Source: Pseudomonadota bacterium (GTDB lineage Bacteria > Pseudomonadota > Gammaproteobacteria > Steroidobacterales > Steroidobacteraceae). From it: 64,000 nucleotides of DNA. Shown one piece after another: positions 9,131-17,474 of the stretch. Under the pieces are notes generated by a model. The model did not search any database. It was not told the DNA's origin and was given only the letters and a program-made list of their open reading frames with translations. Each line of letters opens with the position of its first letter. Position 1 is the stretch's first letter. The stretch spans positions 68,136 to 132,135 of the forward strand of contig JAEZFW010000085.1 of NCBI GenBank assembly GCA_023417315.1. The letters are read 5' to 3'. A program made the translations under genes and the position numbers.

Positions 9131-11203
9131 TTAGGCTGATTTACCGGATCTGCGCCAGAGACCGAGCAGGCTCAGTAAGCCGAGAAGAACGACATTCAAC
9201 GAGCCGCCGCCACCACTGCCACCGCCGTTGCTTTGAACAGCGCTGGGGGTGGCCGCTGGCGTGACCTCAACGCTCGCTTCCGCCGAATCGTTCGTGCCGA
9301 CAGGATCGACGTAGCTACCTGAGGTTTCGACGCGAAGGACCGCGCGGCCAGCCTGCAGAGCGTTGAGCCGCAGCGTGCCGCTCGATGATTCACCCGGAGC
9401 GAGCCGCGAAAGTACGCAGGAGACTTCAGTGCCGCCCATCGTGCAGGTGCCGTTCGTCTGCGCGGCGCTCGTCACTGAAAAGCCGGGCGGCAACTGCAGA
9501 GCGGTGCGAACGTCGCGTGCATCGATCTCGGCGGAATTCGCTACCGTAAACCGCAGCTCGAAGGGGCTTGTCGCTGCGACTTGACCCGGTGCCTCGATCG
9601 CGACCGATACGTCGGTTTCACGATCGATCGCGATCGTGCCGGTACCCCGATTGTCGCTCGTGTTCGTTTCATTCGCAGCAGAGACGTCCGCCGAAATCGT
9701 GTACGTCCCGACCGTCTTACTGTTCAACATGAAGTGCACGGGGCGCGAGGTGCCTCCTGCGATGTCGCCCAATTGGCACTCGACGACGCCGGCACCGCTG
9801 GTGCACGAGCCGCCTATGACGTACGCATCTTCGACGGTGAGCGTGGGAGGCACGATGATCTCGGCTCGAACACCCATCGAGGTGGCCCCACCTGCATTGG
9901 TCACCGGCAACTCATACTCGAATGACGTCTCGACTGATCTGCGCACCGTGCCGAGATCCGGGGCCACGCGGATGTTTGCGGCTGGAAGCGGCGTGATACA
10001 GCGTGCGGCGGAAATTCGAGGCTGCATCAAGCTGATGCTGCAGTCCGAAAACGAATCGACCCCATTGACGTTCGGCGACATCAGAAACAGTCCCTGCGGC
10101 GTGCTTGCGCACGCTTTGCCAACTTCCCCATCGTGAACCGCGCCGAAGTTGTGGCCGATCTCGTGGGCCGCAATCAGCGACTCGTACCAAGAGCCCCGAG
10201 TCGACACTTCCGTGAGGCCGACGCCGTACTTCGAGTCGCACAGCGAATCGACATAGGCGATCCCGACGGTGGTGCCGTCGAGATTGCGGCCGGTGAACAG
10301 GTGAGTGAGCCCGCGTGAGCGCAATTCGTTCGAGCTGTCGCGCGCCCTGGAAAGCTCTTTGAGCAAAGCATCGGCGCTCGTCGTATTCGACAGCGTGCGG
10401 CTGCTCGCATCGAGCAGCTCGATGCGCGGAGCTTGCATCTGAACTCCCAGCTCGGAGCTATAAATACCGTCGATGTTGTTCAGACGAATGAGGATGCTGT
10501 CGCGCGCTGACTGCTCGTCGAGATAACGCTCGCGGAAGAGGGCATCGGCGAGCACGGATAGCTCGAGCCGCACCGTGGCGCCCAGGCCTCCTTTCGCTTG
10601 CGCGGACTGCAGTTCGCGAACGAGAGAATCGTACGCGTGCGATCCGCGTTCTGGCGCATCGCTCTGCGCAGCTGCGCAAGTGGACTGCGCAGCCGGCATC
10701 AATACGTCCTGCAAACGGAAGATGACCGCACCGCTGGGCGCATCGAGCGGCGGCACCAATTGCGATTGCACCTCATCGCTCGGCGCGATGACGTAGAGCG
10801 CGATTCCATCCCACAGCATCCCGTGAACGTCCGTTCCTTGGGTGGCCAGTCGCACCCACGATCCATTGAGCCCCTCGATCGAGCCGCGATACAAGGTCAG
10901 CGACGATCGGCTAGGTTTCGCGGAAAGACTCTCGTGGAAGCTCTCGTTCGCTTGAACGGAAAGCGAATACTCGCGTCCGAATGCGGACAGTTGCAGCTTG
11001 CTCAGCTCGCGCGCGCTCGTCTGACTCTTCCCACGCGCACCCGCGTTCGTTTGCGGGACACTGATCTGCAGCGGCTCGAAGTACAGAATCTGTGCGTCGC
11101 TCGCAGCCAATGTCGGCGCCGCGCGCAACGACGCGGCGATCGCAAACGCGACCCAAAAGCCGGCCGTGCGCCAACCGACGCGGATACGCCCGCTCACTGC
11201 CAT
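9131..11203 (-). CDS. Secreted reprolysin-like (M12B) zinc metalloprotease with GlyGly-CTERM-like tail
   Basis: A 690-aa exported protease. It has an N-terminal signal peptide (Ala-rich, ending near ALAASD), a prodomain-like region, then the metzincin zinc motif HEIGHNFGAVHD (HEIGH at about 347-351) followed by a Met-turn-like segment (LFLMSP). After it come two DUF11/CARDB-like beta-sandwich repeats. The C-terminus is a Gly/Ser-rich linker, a hydrophobic helix (LNVVLLGLLSLLGLW) and a basic end (RRSGKS), the tripartite layout of GlyGly-CTERM sorting signals processed by rhombosortase. ATG at 11203 has GGGGAG six bases upstream. No rhombosortase is in the window. Confidence 0.85.
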   Translation of the reverse strand: MAVSGRIRVGWRTAGFWVAFAIAASLRAAPTLAASDAQILYFEPLQISVPQTNAGARGKSQTSARELSKLQLSAFGREYSLSVQANESFHESLSAKPSRSSLTLYRGSIEGLNGSWVRLATQGTDVHGMLWDGIALYVIAPSDEVQSQLVPPLDAPSGAVIFRLQDVLMPAAQSTCAAAQSDAPERGSHAYDSLVRELQSAQAKGGLGATVRLELSVLADALFRERYLDEQSARDSILIRLNNIDGIYSSELGVQMQAPRIELLDASSRTLSNTTSADALLKELSRARDSSNELRSRGLTHLFTGRNLDGTTVGIAYVDSLCDSKYGVGLTEVSTRGSWYESLIAAHEIGHNFGAVHDGEVGKACASTPQGLFLMSPNVNGVDSFSDCSISLMQPRISAARCITPLPAANIRVAPDLGTVRRSVETSFEYELPVTNAGGATSMGVRAEIIVPPTLTVEDAYVIGGSCTSGAGVVECQLGDIAGGTSRPVHFMLNSKTVGTYTISADVSAANETNTSDNRGTGTIAIDRETDVSVAIEAPGQVAATSPFELRFTVANSAEIDARDVRTALQLPPGFSVTSAAQTNGTCTMGGTEVSCVLSRLAPGESSSGTLRLNALQAGRAVLRVETSGSYVDPVGTNDSAEASVEVTPAATPSAVQSNGGGSGGGGSLNVVLLGLLSLLGLWRRSGKSA

Positions 11204-11749
11204 CACTTACTCCCCAGGAATCGAGGCGCTTTTTCTCACACGATCGCGAGTGCGACTAGGAACTAGGTCGCGCGTGTCCCGATGCCCGCTTGAATCCGTC
11301 ACACTTCGAGTTGTTCTTCTCGATTCGGGCTAAGTGTCCGCTAAGTGACGGGCTCGGCGCAGCTGTAGGCCGATTGCGACAGGCGTCACACTCGGCGAGC
11401 ATGCAATCGTGAATGCCTTGCCGCACCAAAGGCGCGCAGCAGGGGTGAAAAGCGCGCCAAAGTGGTGCGGGCCGGGCCGCGCGGCGAACGCAGAGTGCGT
11501 GGGCCAGCCGGGCGGGGGCCAAGATAGATCGTGGCTGCTGGGGACTCTGGGACGAAGATGGGGACGAAGAGCGGCCCGTCAGGGAGAGACCCGCGACGCG
11601 GCATAGATCCTGCATTGCAAAGGCACGCTGCGGCAGTGCTTCAGGTATCCTGGCCATCGACGCCGGCCTGCAACAGTAAACGAAAATTCAATTAGCCCGA
11701 TCTCTCGACGGAGATTGGGGTCCGCACTTCGAGACAGGAGCCACGGGGA
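11204..11749. other. 546-bp divergent intergenic region
   Basis: Lies between the metalloprotease (left, minus) and the P-II gene (right, plus). It must hold both promoters, but I cannot point to a convincing sigma-54 or sigma-70 match. A small imperfect hairpin lies at about 11252-11271. Open frames here (for example one on the minus strand at 11256-11657) have no recognisable similarity, are Pro/Arg/Ser-rich and look non-coding. Confidence 0.5.
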
Positions 11750-12088
11750 ATGAAACTCATCAGCGCAATCATCAAGCCCTTCAAACTCGACGACGTGCGC
11801 GCCGCGTTGTCCGAGATCGGCGTGTCCGGAATGACGGTCACGGAGGTCAAAGGCTTCGGTCGGCAGCGGGGACACACTGAACTGTATCGAGGCGCGGAGT
11901 ACGTCGTGGATTTCGTGCCCAAGACTCGCATCGAGGTCGCAGTCAAGGACGCACTGGTCGACCAAGTGGTCGAAGCGATCATCAACGCCGCCAAGACCGG
12001 TAAGGTCGGCGACGGCAAGATCTTCATCACGGATCTCGAGCGCGTGCTGCGCATCCGCACCGGTGAGGCGGACGATCAAGCACTGTGA
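11750..12088 (+). CDS. glnK: Nitrogen regulatory P-II protein (GlnK/GlnB)
   Basis: Trimeric cytoplasmic signal protein that reads 2-oxoglutarate and ATP/ADP and controls nitrogen enzymes and transport. At 112 aa it has the exact family length, with an intact T-loop (TEVKGFGRQRGHTELYRGAEY) including the uridylylation Tyr51 and the C-terminal signature (GKVGDGKIFI..., RIRTGE). It opens MKLISAIIKPF, closer to GlnK of pseudomonads than to E. coli GlnB. No amtB or glnA is adjacent, so the GlnK/GlnB distinction is not certain. A strong intrinsic terminator follows. Confidence 0.93.
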   Translation: MKLISAIIKPFKLDDVRAALSEIGVSGMTVTEVKGFGRQRGHTELYRGAEYVVDFVPKTRIEVAVKDALVDQVVEAIINAAKTGKVGDGKIFITDLERVLRIRTGEADDQAL

Positions 12089-12095
12089 TTCTTCG

Positions 12096-12122
12096 GGAGG
12101 TGGCATTCTGCCACCTCCTTGT
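12096..12122 (+). terminator. Intrinsic terminator after the P-II gene
   Basis: Perfect 10-bp stem GGAGGTGGCA / TGCCACCTCC with a 3-base loop, followed by TTGTT, eight bases after the glnK stop codon. Confidence 0.75.
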
Positions 12123-12226
12123 TCCCGAGCGCTGGCGAGCAGGCCGCTTCGCCTCTAGACTGGGCCGCTGGAAACCGAGTGCAGTCGCATTCGGTCCTCG
12201 AGTTTCTTCGCCCACACGCCTCGCGT

Positions 12227-13195
12227 ATGCCCTCCGCTATTCGTATCAATCGGCACGGCGGCCCGGAAGTCCTGGAATGGGAGTCCGTGGAAGTCGGCGC
12301 ACCTGAATCTGGACAGGTGCTCGTGCGCCACAGGGCTATCGGGCTGAACTTCTTAGATATCTACGAGCGCACCGGGCTCTACAACGCTGCGCTGCCGCTC
12401 ACACCAGGGCGAGAAGCGGCGGGCATTGTCGAGCAGATCGGACCTGGCGTCCGGCACATCGCTGTCGGAGATCGCGTCGCCTACGTGGCGAACGTCTCCG
12501 GTGCCTATAGCGAGGTGCGAATCCTGTCGGCTGATCGTGTGGTCCGGTTGCCGGATAGCATCGATGATCGAACGGCCGCCGCGATCATGTTGAAAGGACT
12601 CACCGCGCAGATGTTGCTGCGACAAGTCCATCGAGTGCGCAAAGGCGATCGCGTATTGATTCACGCCGCGGCCGGCGGCGTGGGATCGCTGCTAGTTCCG
12701 TGGGCCAAGCACCTCGGGGCTCATGTTCTCGCCCTCGTGGGGGACGCATCGAAGATCGATCACGTTCGCAAGCTCGGTGCCGATGAGGTGCTCACGACGA
12801 ACGATGATTGGGTCGCGGCGGCAAGAAAGGGTCGGCACGACGGCGTGCATGTCGTGTACGACTCCGTCGGCAAAGACACCTTCTTTGCCTCGCTCGATTG
12901 CCTGCGCTCGCGAGGCATCATGGTGACGTTCGGCAACTCGTCGGGCCCCGCGCCGGCATTCGCACCGCTCGAGCTCAGCAAGCGTGGCTCGCTGTTCCTG
13001 ACGCGCCCGACGCTGTTCGACTACATCAAGACGCGAGGAGCGCTCGCGAAGAGTGCGCAAGAGCTATTCGATCTAATCACAAGTGGTGTGCTGAGTGCGC
13101 AGATCGGCCAGAGCTTCGCGTTGCGAGACGCCGCGGAGGCGCAACGAGCGCTCGAATCGAGGCAAACTAAAGGATCGACGGTGCTGATCCCATGA
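12227..13195 (+). CDS. NADPH:quinone oxidoreductase (zinc-free MDR family)
   Basis: A 322-aa medium-chain dehydrogenase/reductase of the Qor type. It has an N-terminal GroES-like domain (GLNFLDIYERTGLY...LPLTPGREAAGIVEQIG), then a Rossmann domain with the dinucleotide loop HAAAGGVGSLLVPWAKHLG. The zinc-ligand residues of alcohol dehydrogenases are absent, as in quinone reductases. The frame is open for 36 codons upstream, but similarity begins at MPSAIRINRHGGPEVL, giving the ATG at 12227. Probably one-electron or two-electron reduction of quinones; the physiological substrate is unknown. Confidence 0.9.
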   Translation: MPSAIRINRHGGPEVLEWESVEVGAPESGQVLVRHRAIGLNFLDIYERTGLYNAALPLTPGREAAGIVEQIGPGVRHIAVGDRVAYVANVSGAYSEVRILSADRVVRLPDSIDDRTAAAIMLKGLTAQMLLRQVHRVRKGDRVLIHAAAGGVGSLLVPWAKHLGAHVLALVGDASKIDHVRKLGADEVLTTNDDWVAAARKGRHDGVHVVYDSVGKDTFFASLDCLRSRGIMVTFGNSSGPAPAFAPLELSKRGSLFLTRPTLFDYIKTRGALAKSAQELFDLITSGVLSAQIGQSFALRDAAEAQRALESRQTKGSTVLIP

Positions 13196-13221
13196 CACCC
13201 GTCCGCGCGCCGCTTCATCCG

Positions 13222-13830
13222 TCACGGAGCAGTGATCGGGGCCCAACGAGGTTGACTCGCGACTCGGTCGCACCACCCGCGGATGTTCGGATAAGGCGCG
13301 AGATCGAACCCACCCTCGTGCGCGACATGCGTGTAGGCGAATAGAGCAATATCTGCGAGCGAGTACTGGTCCGCGACGAGATACTTGCGCCCGCGCAGAC
13401 CTTCTTCGAGCACATCGAGCGCCGCGTATCCGGCCTTCTTCTTTTCGATCAGTTTCTCGCCGAGCTCGGCGCGTGTCTTGCCGAGCGAGCTGATCCAAAA
13501 GCGTGCCGTTCCGATACTCGGCTCGAGGTTGTACTGCTCGAAGCACATCCAATGCCACATGCGGCCGCGCTCGAACGGATCTTGCGGAATCAGCCGCGAT
13601 CCATCAGCGAGAAACGAGATGATCGCGTGGCTCTCCGGCAACCACCCTTTTTTCGGGACTTCGAGCACCGGAATGCGACCGTTCGGGTTCTTCGCGAGAA
13701 ACTCAGGCGTCCTGGAGCCGCCGCTCTTGATGTCGATCTCGATGTACTCGTATGGGATCTCGAGTTGCTTGAGGACGAGACGACACTTGTAGCCATTTCC
13801 AGAGGGCAGGTAATCGTAAAGCCGGTACAT
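13222..13830 (-). CDS. Glutathione S-transferase family protein
   Basis: A 202-aa cytosolic GST. The thioredoxin-fold N-terminus (YDYLPSGNGYKCRLVLKQL, then NPNGRIPVLE and PESHAI for the glutathione gamma-glutamyl site) is followed by an all-helical C-terminal domain with the N-capping box region YSLADIALFAYTHVA. The Ser near residue 10 is a plausible catalytic residue. ATG at 13830 has a GGAG six bases upstream. It ends next to the convergent quinone oxidoreductase. Substrate is unknown; detoxification or ring-cleavage roles are both possible. Confidence 0.88.
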   Translation of the reverse strand: MYRLYDYLPSGNGYKCRLVLKQLEIPYEYIEIDIKSGGSRTPEFLAKNPNGRIPVLEVPKKGWLPESHAIISFLADGSRLIPQDPFERGRMWHWMCFEQYNLEPSIGTARFWISSLGKTRAELGEKLIEKKKAGYAALDVLEEGLRGRKYLVADQYSLADIALFAYTHVAHEGGFDLAPYPNIRGWCDRVASQPRWAPITAP

Positions 13831-13989
13831 TCGCTACTCCAATGACATCCTGTTAACCGGAACACTCCATTCGATCCCAGTCTTTCACGCGCAGACGCGG
13901 GTGCGCCCGCTCATGCGAGCGCACGCGTTCGAACACCCTGCCCGATGTTCAATACGAAAGACGGTTGTGATCCGCGCCCCAGAGCGCGG

Positions 13990-14496
13990 TCATGCGCGCA
14001 GAATCGTCGCTCCACGCAAGATCGCCAGCGCGCCGCTACGTACGACTTCGAGGACTTCGCCGAAATTCCCCGCCTCGGCGATGAACCTATTGATCTGCGA
14101 CTCGCTGTCGGTCAACTCGACGGTAAAGCTTTCCGGATCATCCGACAAGATCTTTCCGCCCGCGCGCTGCACGCTGGCACGTAGCGTGGGTAGAAGACTC
14201 GGCGGCGTTTTCAGCTTGAGCAGCAGAAGCTCGCGCTCGACATGTTGGTCGCGGGTCATGTCATCGACGTTCACCACGTCGATGAGCTTCAGCGACTGAT
14301 TGACGATCTGCTGAATGACCGCATCCGTGCCGCTGGTCACGAGCGTCACCCGCGACACCGTCGGATCGTCGGTGGGAGCGACGTTCAGCGACTCGATGTT
14401 GTAGCCGCGTGTGGAGAAGAGGCTCGTCACACGCGTCAACGCACCTACCTCGTTCTGAAGAAGGAGGGAAATGATGTGACGCTTGCCCGAGCTCAT
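13990..14496 (-). CDS. ilvH: Acetolactate synthase small (regulatory) subunit
   Basis: A 168-aa valine-binding regulatory subunit of acetohydroxyacid synthase. It has an N-terminal ACT domain (HIISLLLQNEVGALTRVTSLFSTRGYNIESLNV) and the C-terminal ALS_ss_C domain (ERELLLLKL..., GGKILSD..., ESFTVELTDSESQINRFI). It is transcribed away from the large-subunit gene, with a 387-bp gap between them, instead of the usual ilvI-ilvH operon order. Identity is secure. Confidence 0.95.
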   Translation of the reverse strand: MSSGKRHIISLLLQNEVGALTRVTSLFSTRGYNIESLNVAPTDDPTVSRVTLVTSGTDAVIQQIVNQSLKLIDVVNVDDMTRDQHVERELLLLKLKTPPSLLPTLRASVQRAGGKILSDDPESFTVELTDSESQINRFIAEAGNFGEVLEVVRSGALAILRGATILRA

Positions 14497-14668
14497 CGTA
14501 GAAAAGTCCTCGCATCAGCTTTCCGATCCGGCTTACGCGGCGGTCGGTACGGCTGTTCATCGTTGTCTGCAACTCGCGCGAATGACGCGCTTTCGGCACA
14601 GGATACGAAACGGATCGGCGCTCGCATAGAGCGCGCGCTGCGTCCGCCTCGCGCCCGAGCGTAACGGC

Positions 14669-14769
14669 TTACTGGCTACTGGGCACTGGCTACTGGCCAG
14701 AAGCGGCGCTGCGCGGCTGAGACGCGCTCAAAATCTCTGGCCAGCTTACCAGTGGCCAGTAAACCAGTT
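14669..14769. repeat. Inverted tandem-repeat element B (ACTGGC-type arms) between ilvH and ilvB
   Basis: Left arm 14669-14700 repeats TACTGGC / CACTGGC units. Right arm 14737-14769 carries the complementary GCCAGT / TTACCAGT units. The spacer is about 36 bp. It sits in the divergent ilvH-ilvB gap, so it lies inside or near the promoter region of both genes. The rest of the 14497-14883 gap shows nothing recognisable. Confidence 0.65.
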
Positions 14770-14883
14770 GGGCCGCACGGAGTGCCGCGCAAATAGACGC
14801 TGGGGGAGCGTTGCTGCTAGTCTCTTTGCGCTGCATTACGCTCACTCCGACGCCCGCCCGGGCGCTCGTCCGGACCAACTGCC

Positions 14884-16731
14884 GTGAAACATAGTTACGC
14901 CGCTTCCACTTCGCTCACGCACCCGCATGCCGGCAAGCCGATGACGGGTGCCGAGATCATCGTTCAAGTCATCGCTGATGAGGGTGTCGACACCATTTTC
15001 GGCTACAGCGGTGGCGCGATCCTTCCGACATACGACGCTATTTTCGTCTACAACCAGGAGGCGGCTCGCGAAGAGCGCACGCAAATGCCGCTGATCGTTC
15101 CTGCGAACGAGCAAGGTGCCGGATTCATGGCGGCAGGTTATGCGCGCTCGACCGGCAAGGTCGGCGTATGCGTGGTGACGTCCGGACCCGGTGCGACGAA
15201 CACTGTCACGCCCGTGCGCGATTGCATGGCCGATTCCGTGCCGATCGTCGTTATCTGCGGCCAGGTCGCGACGGCCGCGATCGGGAGCGATGCATTCCAG
15301 GAAGCGCCCGTCGCCAGCATCATGGGCTCGGTCGCAAAGCACGTGTTTCTCGTGACTGACCCGACGAAGCTCGAAGCTACGATTCGCACCGCATTCGAGA
15401 TTGCGCGCACCGGTCGTCCTGGGCCTGTCGTCGTCGACATCCCTAAAGACGTTCAGAACTGGCGAGGCGTGTTTCAAGGAGCCGGCTCGTTGCCGATTGC
15501 CGGATACCGTCATCGCATGAATCGCTTGGCTCGCAACGTCTTGAGCGAAGAGCAGAGCGCCGAGCTGTTCGAGATGTTGTCGAAGGCGAAGCGTCCTTTG
15601 ATCTATGCGGGCGGCGGAGTCATTCATTCGGGCGCATCGCTCGCGATGCGGGAGTTCGCACTCGAGTACGAGATCCCCGTCGTTACGACGCTGATGGGTC
15701 TCGGCGCTTTCGATACGACACATCCGTTTGCAATGCGCATGTTGGGCATGCATGGCACGGCTTTCGCGAACTACGCGGTCGACGACTGCGATTTCTTGAT
15801 CGCTCTCGGCGCGCGCTTCGACGATCGCGTGGCCGGTAAGCCTGCGCGGTTCGCGCCCAACGCGAAACACATCGCTCAGATCGATATCGATGTGTCCGAG
15901 ATCAACAAGGTCAAGACTGTCAGCTGGTATCACGCTGGGCTCTTGGCCGATGCCCTGCGAGAGCTGCGCGCGTACGGGCGCCGAGTCAGCTTCCGCGGCG
16001 ATTGGAAGGAATGGCTCGCGCACTGCGCCGAGCTCAAGCGCCAGCATGCGATGAATTACGATCGCGACAGCAGCCTCATCCAGCCGTACTACGTCATCGA
16101 GGAGATCAACAAGCTCACAAAGGGCGAGGCAATCATCACGACCGGCGTCGGTCAGCATCAGATGTGGAGTGCTCAGTATTTCGACTTCAGAGACCCGCGC
16201 CTGTGGCTCACCTCGGGCAGCATGGGGACGATGGGTTTCGGCTTACCCGCGGCGATCGGCGCGCAGGTCGCGAACCCCACCAAGCTCGTCATCGATGTCG
16301 ACGGCGATGCCAGTATCCGCATGAATCTCGGCGAGCTCGAGACTGTGACCACGTACGATCTACCGGTGAAGATCGTCGTGTTGAACAATTGCGGCGATGG
16401 CATGGTTAAGCAGTGGCAGAAGCTGTTCTTCAAGGGCCGCTTGTCCGCGAGCGACAAGTCGCTACACAAGAAGGATTTCGTCAAAGCCGCGCAAGCAGAC
16501 GGTTTTCAATTCGCCGTGCGCCTGGAACGCAAGGAAGACGTGCCGCGCGTCGTGAAGGAATTCATCGAGTTCAAGGGGCCGTCGTTCTTGGAAGTGATGA
16601 TCGACCCCGATGCCGGCGTGTATCCGATGGTCGGCCCCGGTCAGGCATACGACGAGATGATCACCGGCGATTTCATCGCTTCGAGGCACAAGACGGAAAT
16701 CAGGAGTCCGGGGGAATCGGAGATGTTCTGA
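14884..16731 (+). CDS. ilvB: Acetolactate synthase large (catalytic) subunit
   Basis: Thiamine-diphosphate enzyme that makes 2-acetolactate or 2-aceto-2-hydroxybutyrate for valine, leucine and isoleucine. At 615 aa it has the catalytic Glu (about residue 76, PANEQGAGFMAAGYARSTG), the central FAD-type domain and the ThDP motif beginning VDGDASIRMN and closing in LNNCGDGMVKQWQ. The C-terminal motif VYPMVGPG is also present. The start is a GTG at 14884. The N-terminal 20 residues are an extension before TGAEI. It is divergent from ilvH; threonine deaminase, which supplies 2-oxobutyrate, lies 14 kb away. Confidence 0.95.
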   Translation: MKHSYAASTSLTHPHAGKPMTGAEIIVQVIADEGVDTIFGYSGGAILPTYDAIFVYNQEAAREERTQMPLIVPANEQGAGFMAAGYARSTGKVGVCVVTSGPGATNTVTPVRDCMADSVPIVVICGQVATAAIGSDAFQEAPVASIMGSVAKHVFLVTDPTKLEATIRTAFEIARTGRPGPVVVDIPKDVQNWRGVFQGAGSLPIAGYRHRMNRLARNVLSEEQSAELFEMLSKAKRPLIYAGGGVIHSGASLAMREFALEYEIPVVTTLMGLGAFDTTHPFAMRMLGMHGTAFANYAVDDCDFLIALGARFDDRVAGKPARFAPNAKHIAQIDIDVSEINKVKTVSWYHAGLLADALRELRAYGRRVSFRGDWKEWLAHCAELKRQHAMNYDRDSSLIQPYYVIEEINKLTKGEAIITTGVGQHQMWSAQYFDFRDPRLWLTSGSMGTMGFGLPAAIGAQVANPTKLVIDVDGDASIRMNLGELETVTTYDLPVKIVVLNNCGDGMVKQWQKLFFKGRLSASDKSLHKKDFVKAAQADGFQFAVRLERKEDVPRVVKEFIEFKGPSFLEVMIDPDAGVYPMVGPGQAYDEMITGDFIASRHKTEIRSPGESEMF

Positions 16732-16734
16732 GGA

Positions 16735-16887
16735 AGGGGATAGGGGATAGGGGATCGTCAGAGGCCAGCAGTTCTGGCGACTCTCTCTCTCTCGCTCCTC
16801 TTTCTCTTCACCTCCCGCGCCTCCGTTTGCTGCTCACGTGACAGTGGCGATCTTCTCTGACGATCCCTATCCCCTATCCCCTATCGC
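16735..16887. repeat. Inverted tandem-repeat element C (GGGGATA arms)
   Basis: Left arm 16735-16763 is three GGGGATA units ending GTCAGAG. Right arm 16855-16887 is the near-perfect reverse complement, beginning CTCTGAC and continuing with CCCCTAT units. About 90 bp separate the arms, with a CT-rich stretch. The element fills the ilvB-gloA gap and ends 8 bases before the gloA start, so it may form the gloA leader. Confidence 0.8.
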
Positions 16888-16895
16888 CTGCCAGT

Positions 16896-17315
16896 ATGAA
16901 ATACCTCCACACCATGCTCCGCGTGAGCGATCTCGATACATCGCTCAAGTTTTACTGCGATGCGCTCGGCTTGCGCGAGGTCCGGAGAACTGAGAACGAG
17001 AAGGGACGCTTCACGCTCGTGTTCCTCGCCGCGCCGGGCGATGAGTCGGCTCAAGTCGAGCTCACGTACAACTGGGATCCGGAGGACTACAAGATCGGGC
17101 GCGCGTTCGGCCATCTCGCGTACGAGGTGGATGATATCTACGCGACGTGCCAACGACTCATGGATCGCGGCATCACAATCAATCGTCCGCCGCGCGACGG
17201 TCGCATGGCTTTCATTCGCTCCCCGGATAAAATCTCCATCGAGCTGCTACAGAAGCGTGGATCGCTCCCACCTGCGGAGCCGTGGACCTCCATGCCGAAC
17301 GTCGGCGAGTGGTGA
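16896..17315 (+). CDS. gloA: Lactoylglutathione lyase (glyoxalase I)
   Basis: Isomerises the methylglyoxal-glutathione hemithioacetal to S-lactoylglutathione. At 139 aa the short bacterial form is intact, with the four metal ligands in place: His5 (LHTMLRV), Glu55 (AQVELTYNW), His73 (FGHLAYEVDD) and Glu116 (ISIELLQK). The absence of the extra loop seen in zinc-type enzymes suggests the nickel/cobalt class. ATG at 16896 directly follows a repeat element. The stop codon lies inside a strong hairpin. Confidence 0.93.
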   Translation: MKYLHTMLRVSDLDTSLKFYCDALGLREVRRTENEKGRFTLVFLAAPGDESAQVELTYNWDPEDYKIGRAFGHLAYEVDDIYATCQRLMDRGITINRPPRDGRMAFIRSPDKISIELLQKRGSLPPAEPWTSMPNVGEW

Positions 17316-17333
17316 GCGCCGCGCGGCGCTCAC
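17312..17333. terminator. Hairpin at the end of gloA
   Basis: Perfect 10-bp stem GTGAGCGCCG / CGGCGCTCAC with a two-base gap, overlapping the gloA stop codon. It has no T-run. It could also be the outermost part of the adjoining repeat element. Confidence 0.4.
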
Positions 17334-17334
17334 C

Positions 17335-17457
17335 GGCAACTGGCCACTGGCTAACTGGCAACAGGCTAGACACGGAGACGAGAGCTTAGAACCTTGCCGC
17401 ATCCGCTTTCGTCCGGCTCGATTGCGCGCGCGTGTCGCTTTGTGGCCAGTTGGCCGC
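17335..17457. repeat. Inverted tandem-repeat element D (ACTGGCC-type arms)
   Basis: Left arm 17335-17369 holds four imperfect AACTGGC/CACTGGC units. Right arm about 17441-17457 is shorter (GGCCAGTTGGCC). It lies between convergent gloA and the thiolase gene. The unit resembles that of element B. Confidence 0.5.
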
Positions 17458-17474
17458 TCGGCCGCGCGGAGCGC

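Noticed and set aside
11256..11657. 133-aa open frame on the minus strand
   Set aside because: Pro/Ser/Arg-rich composition, no similarity, no ribosome site; a by-product of high GC in a divergent gap.
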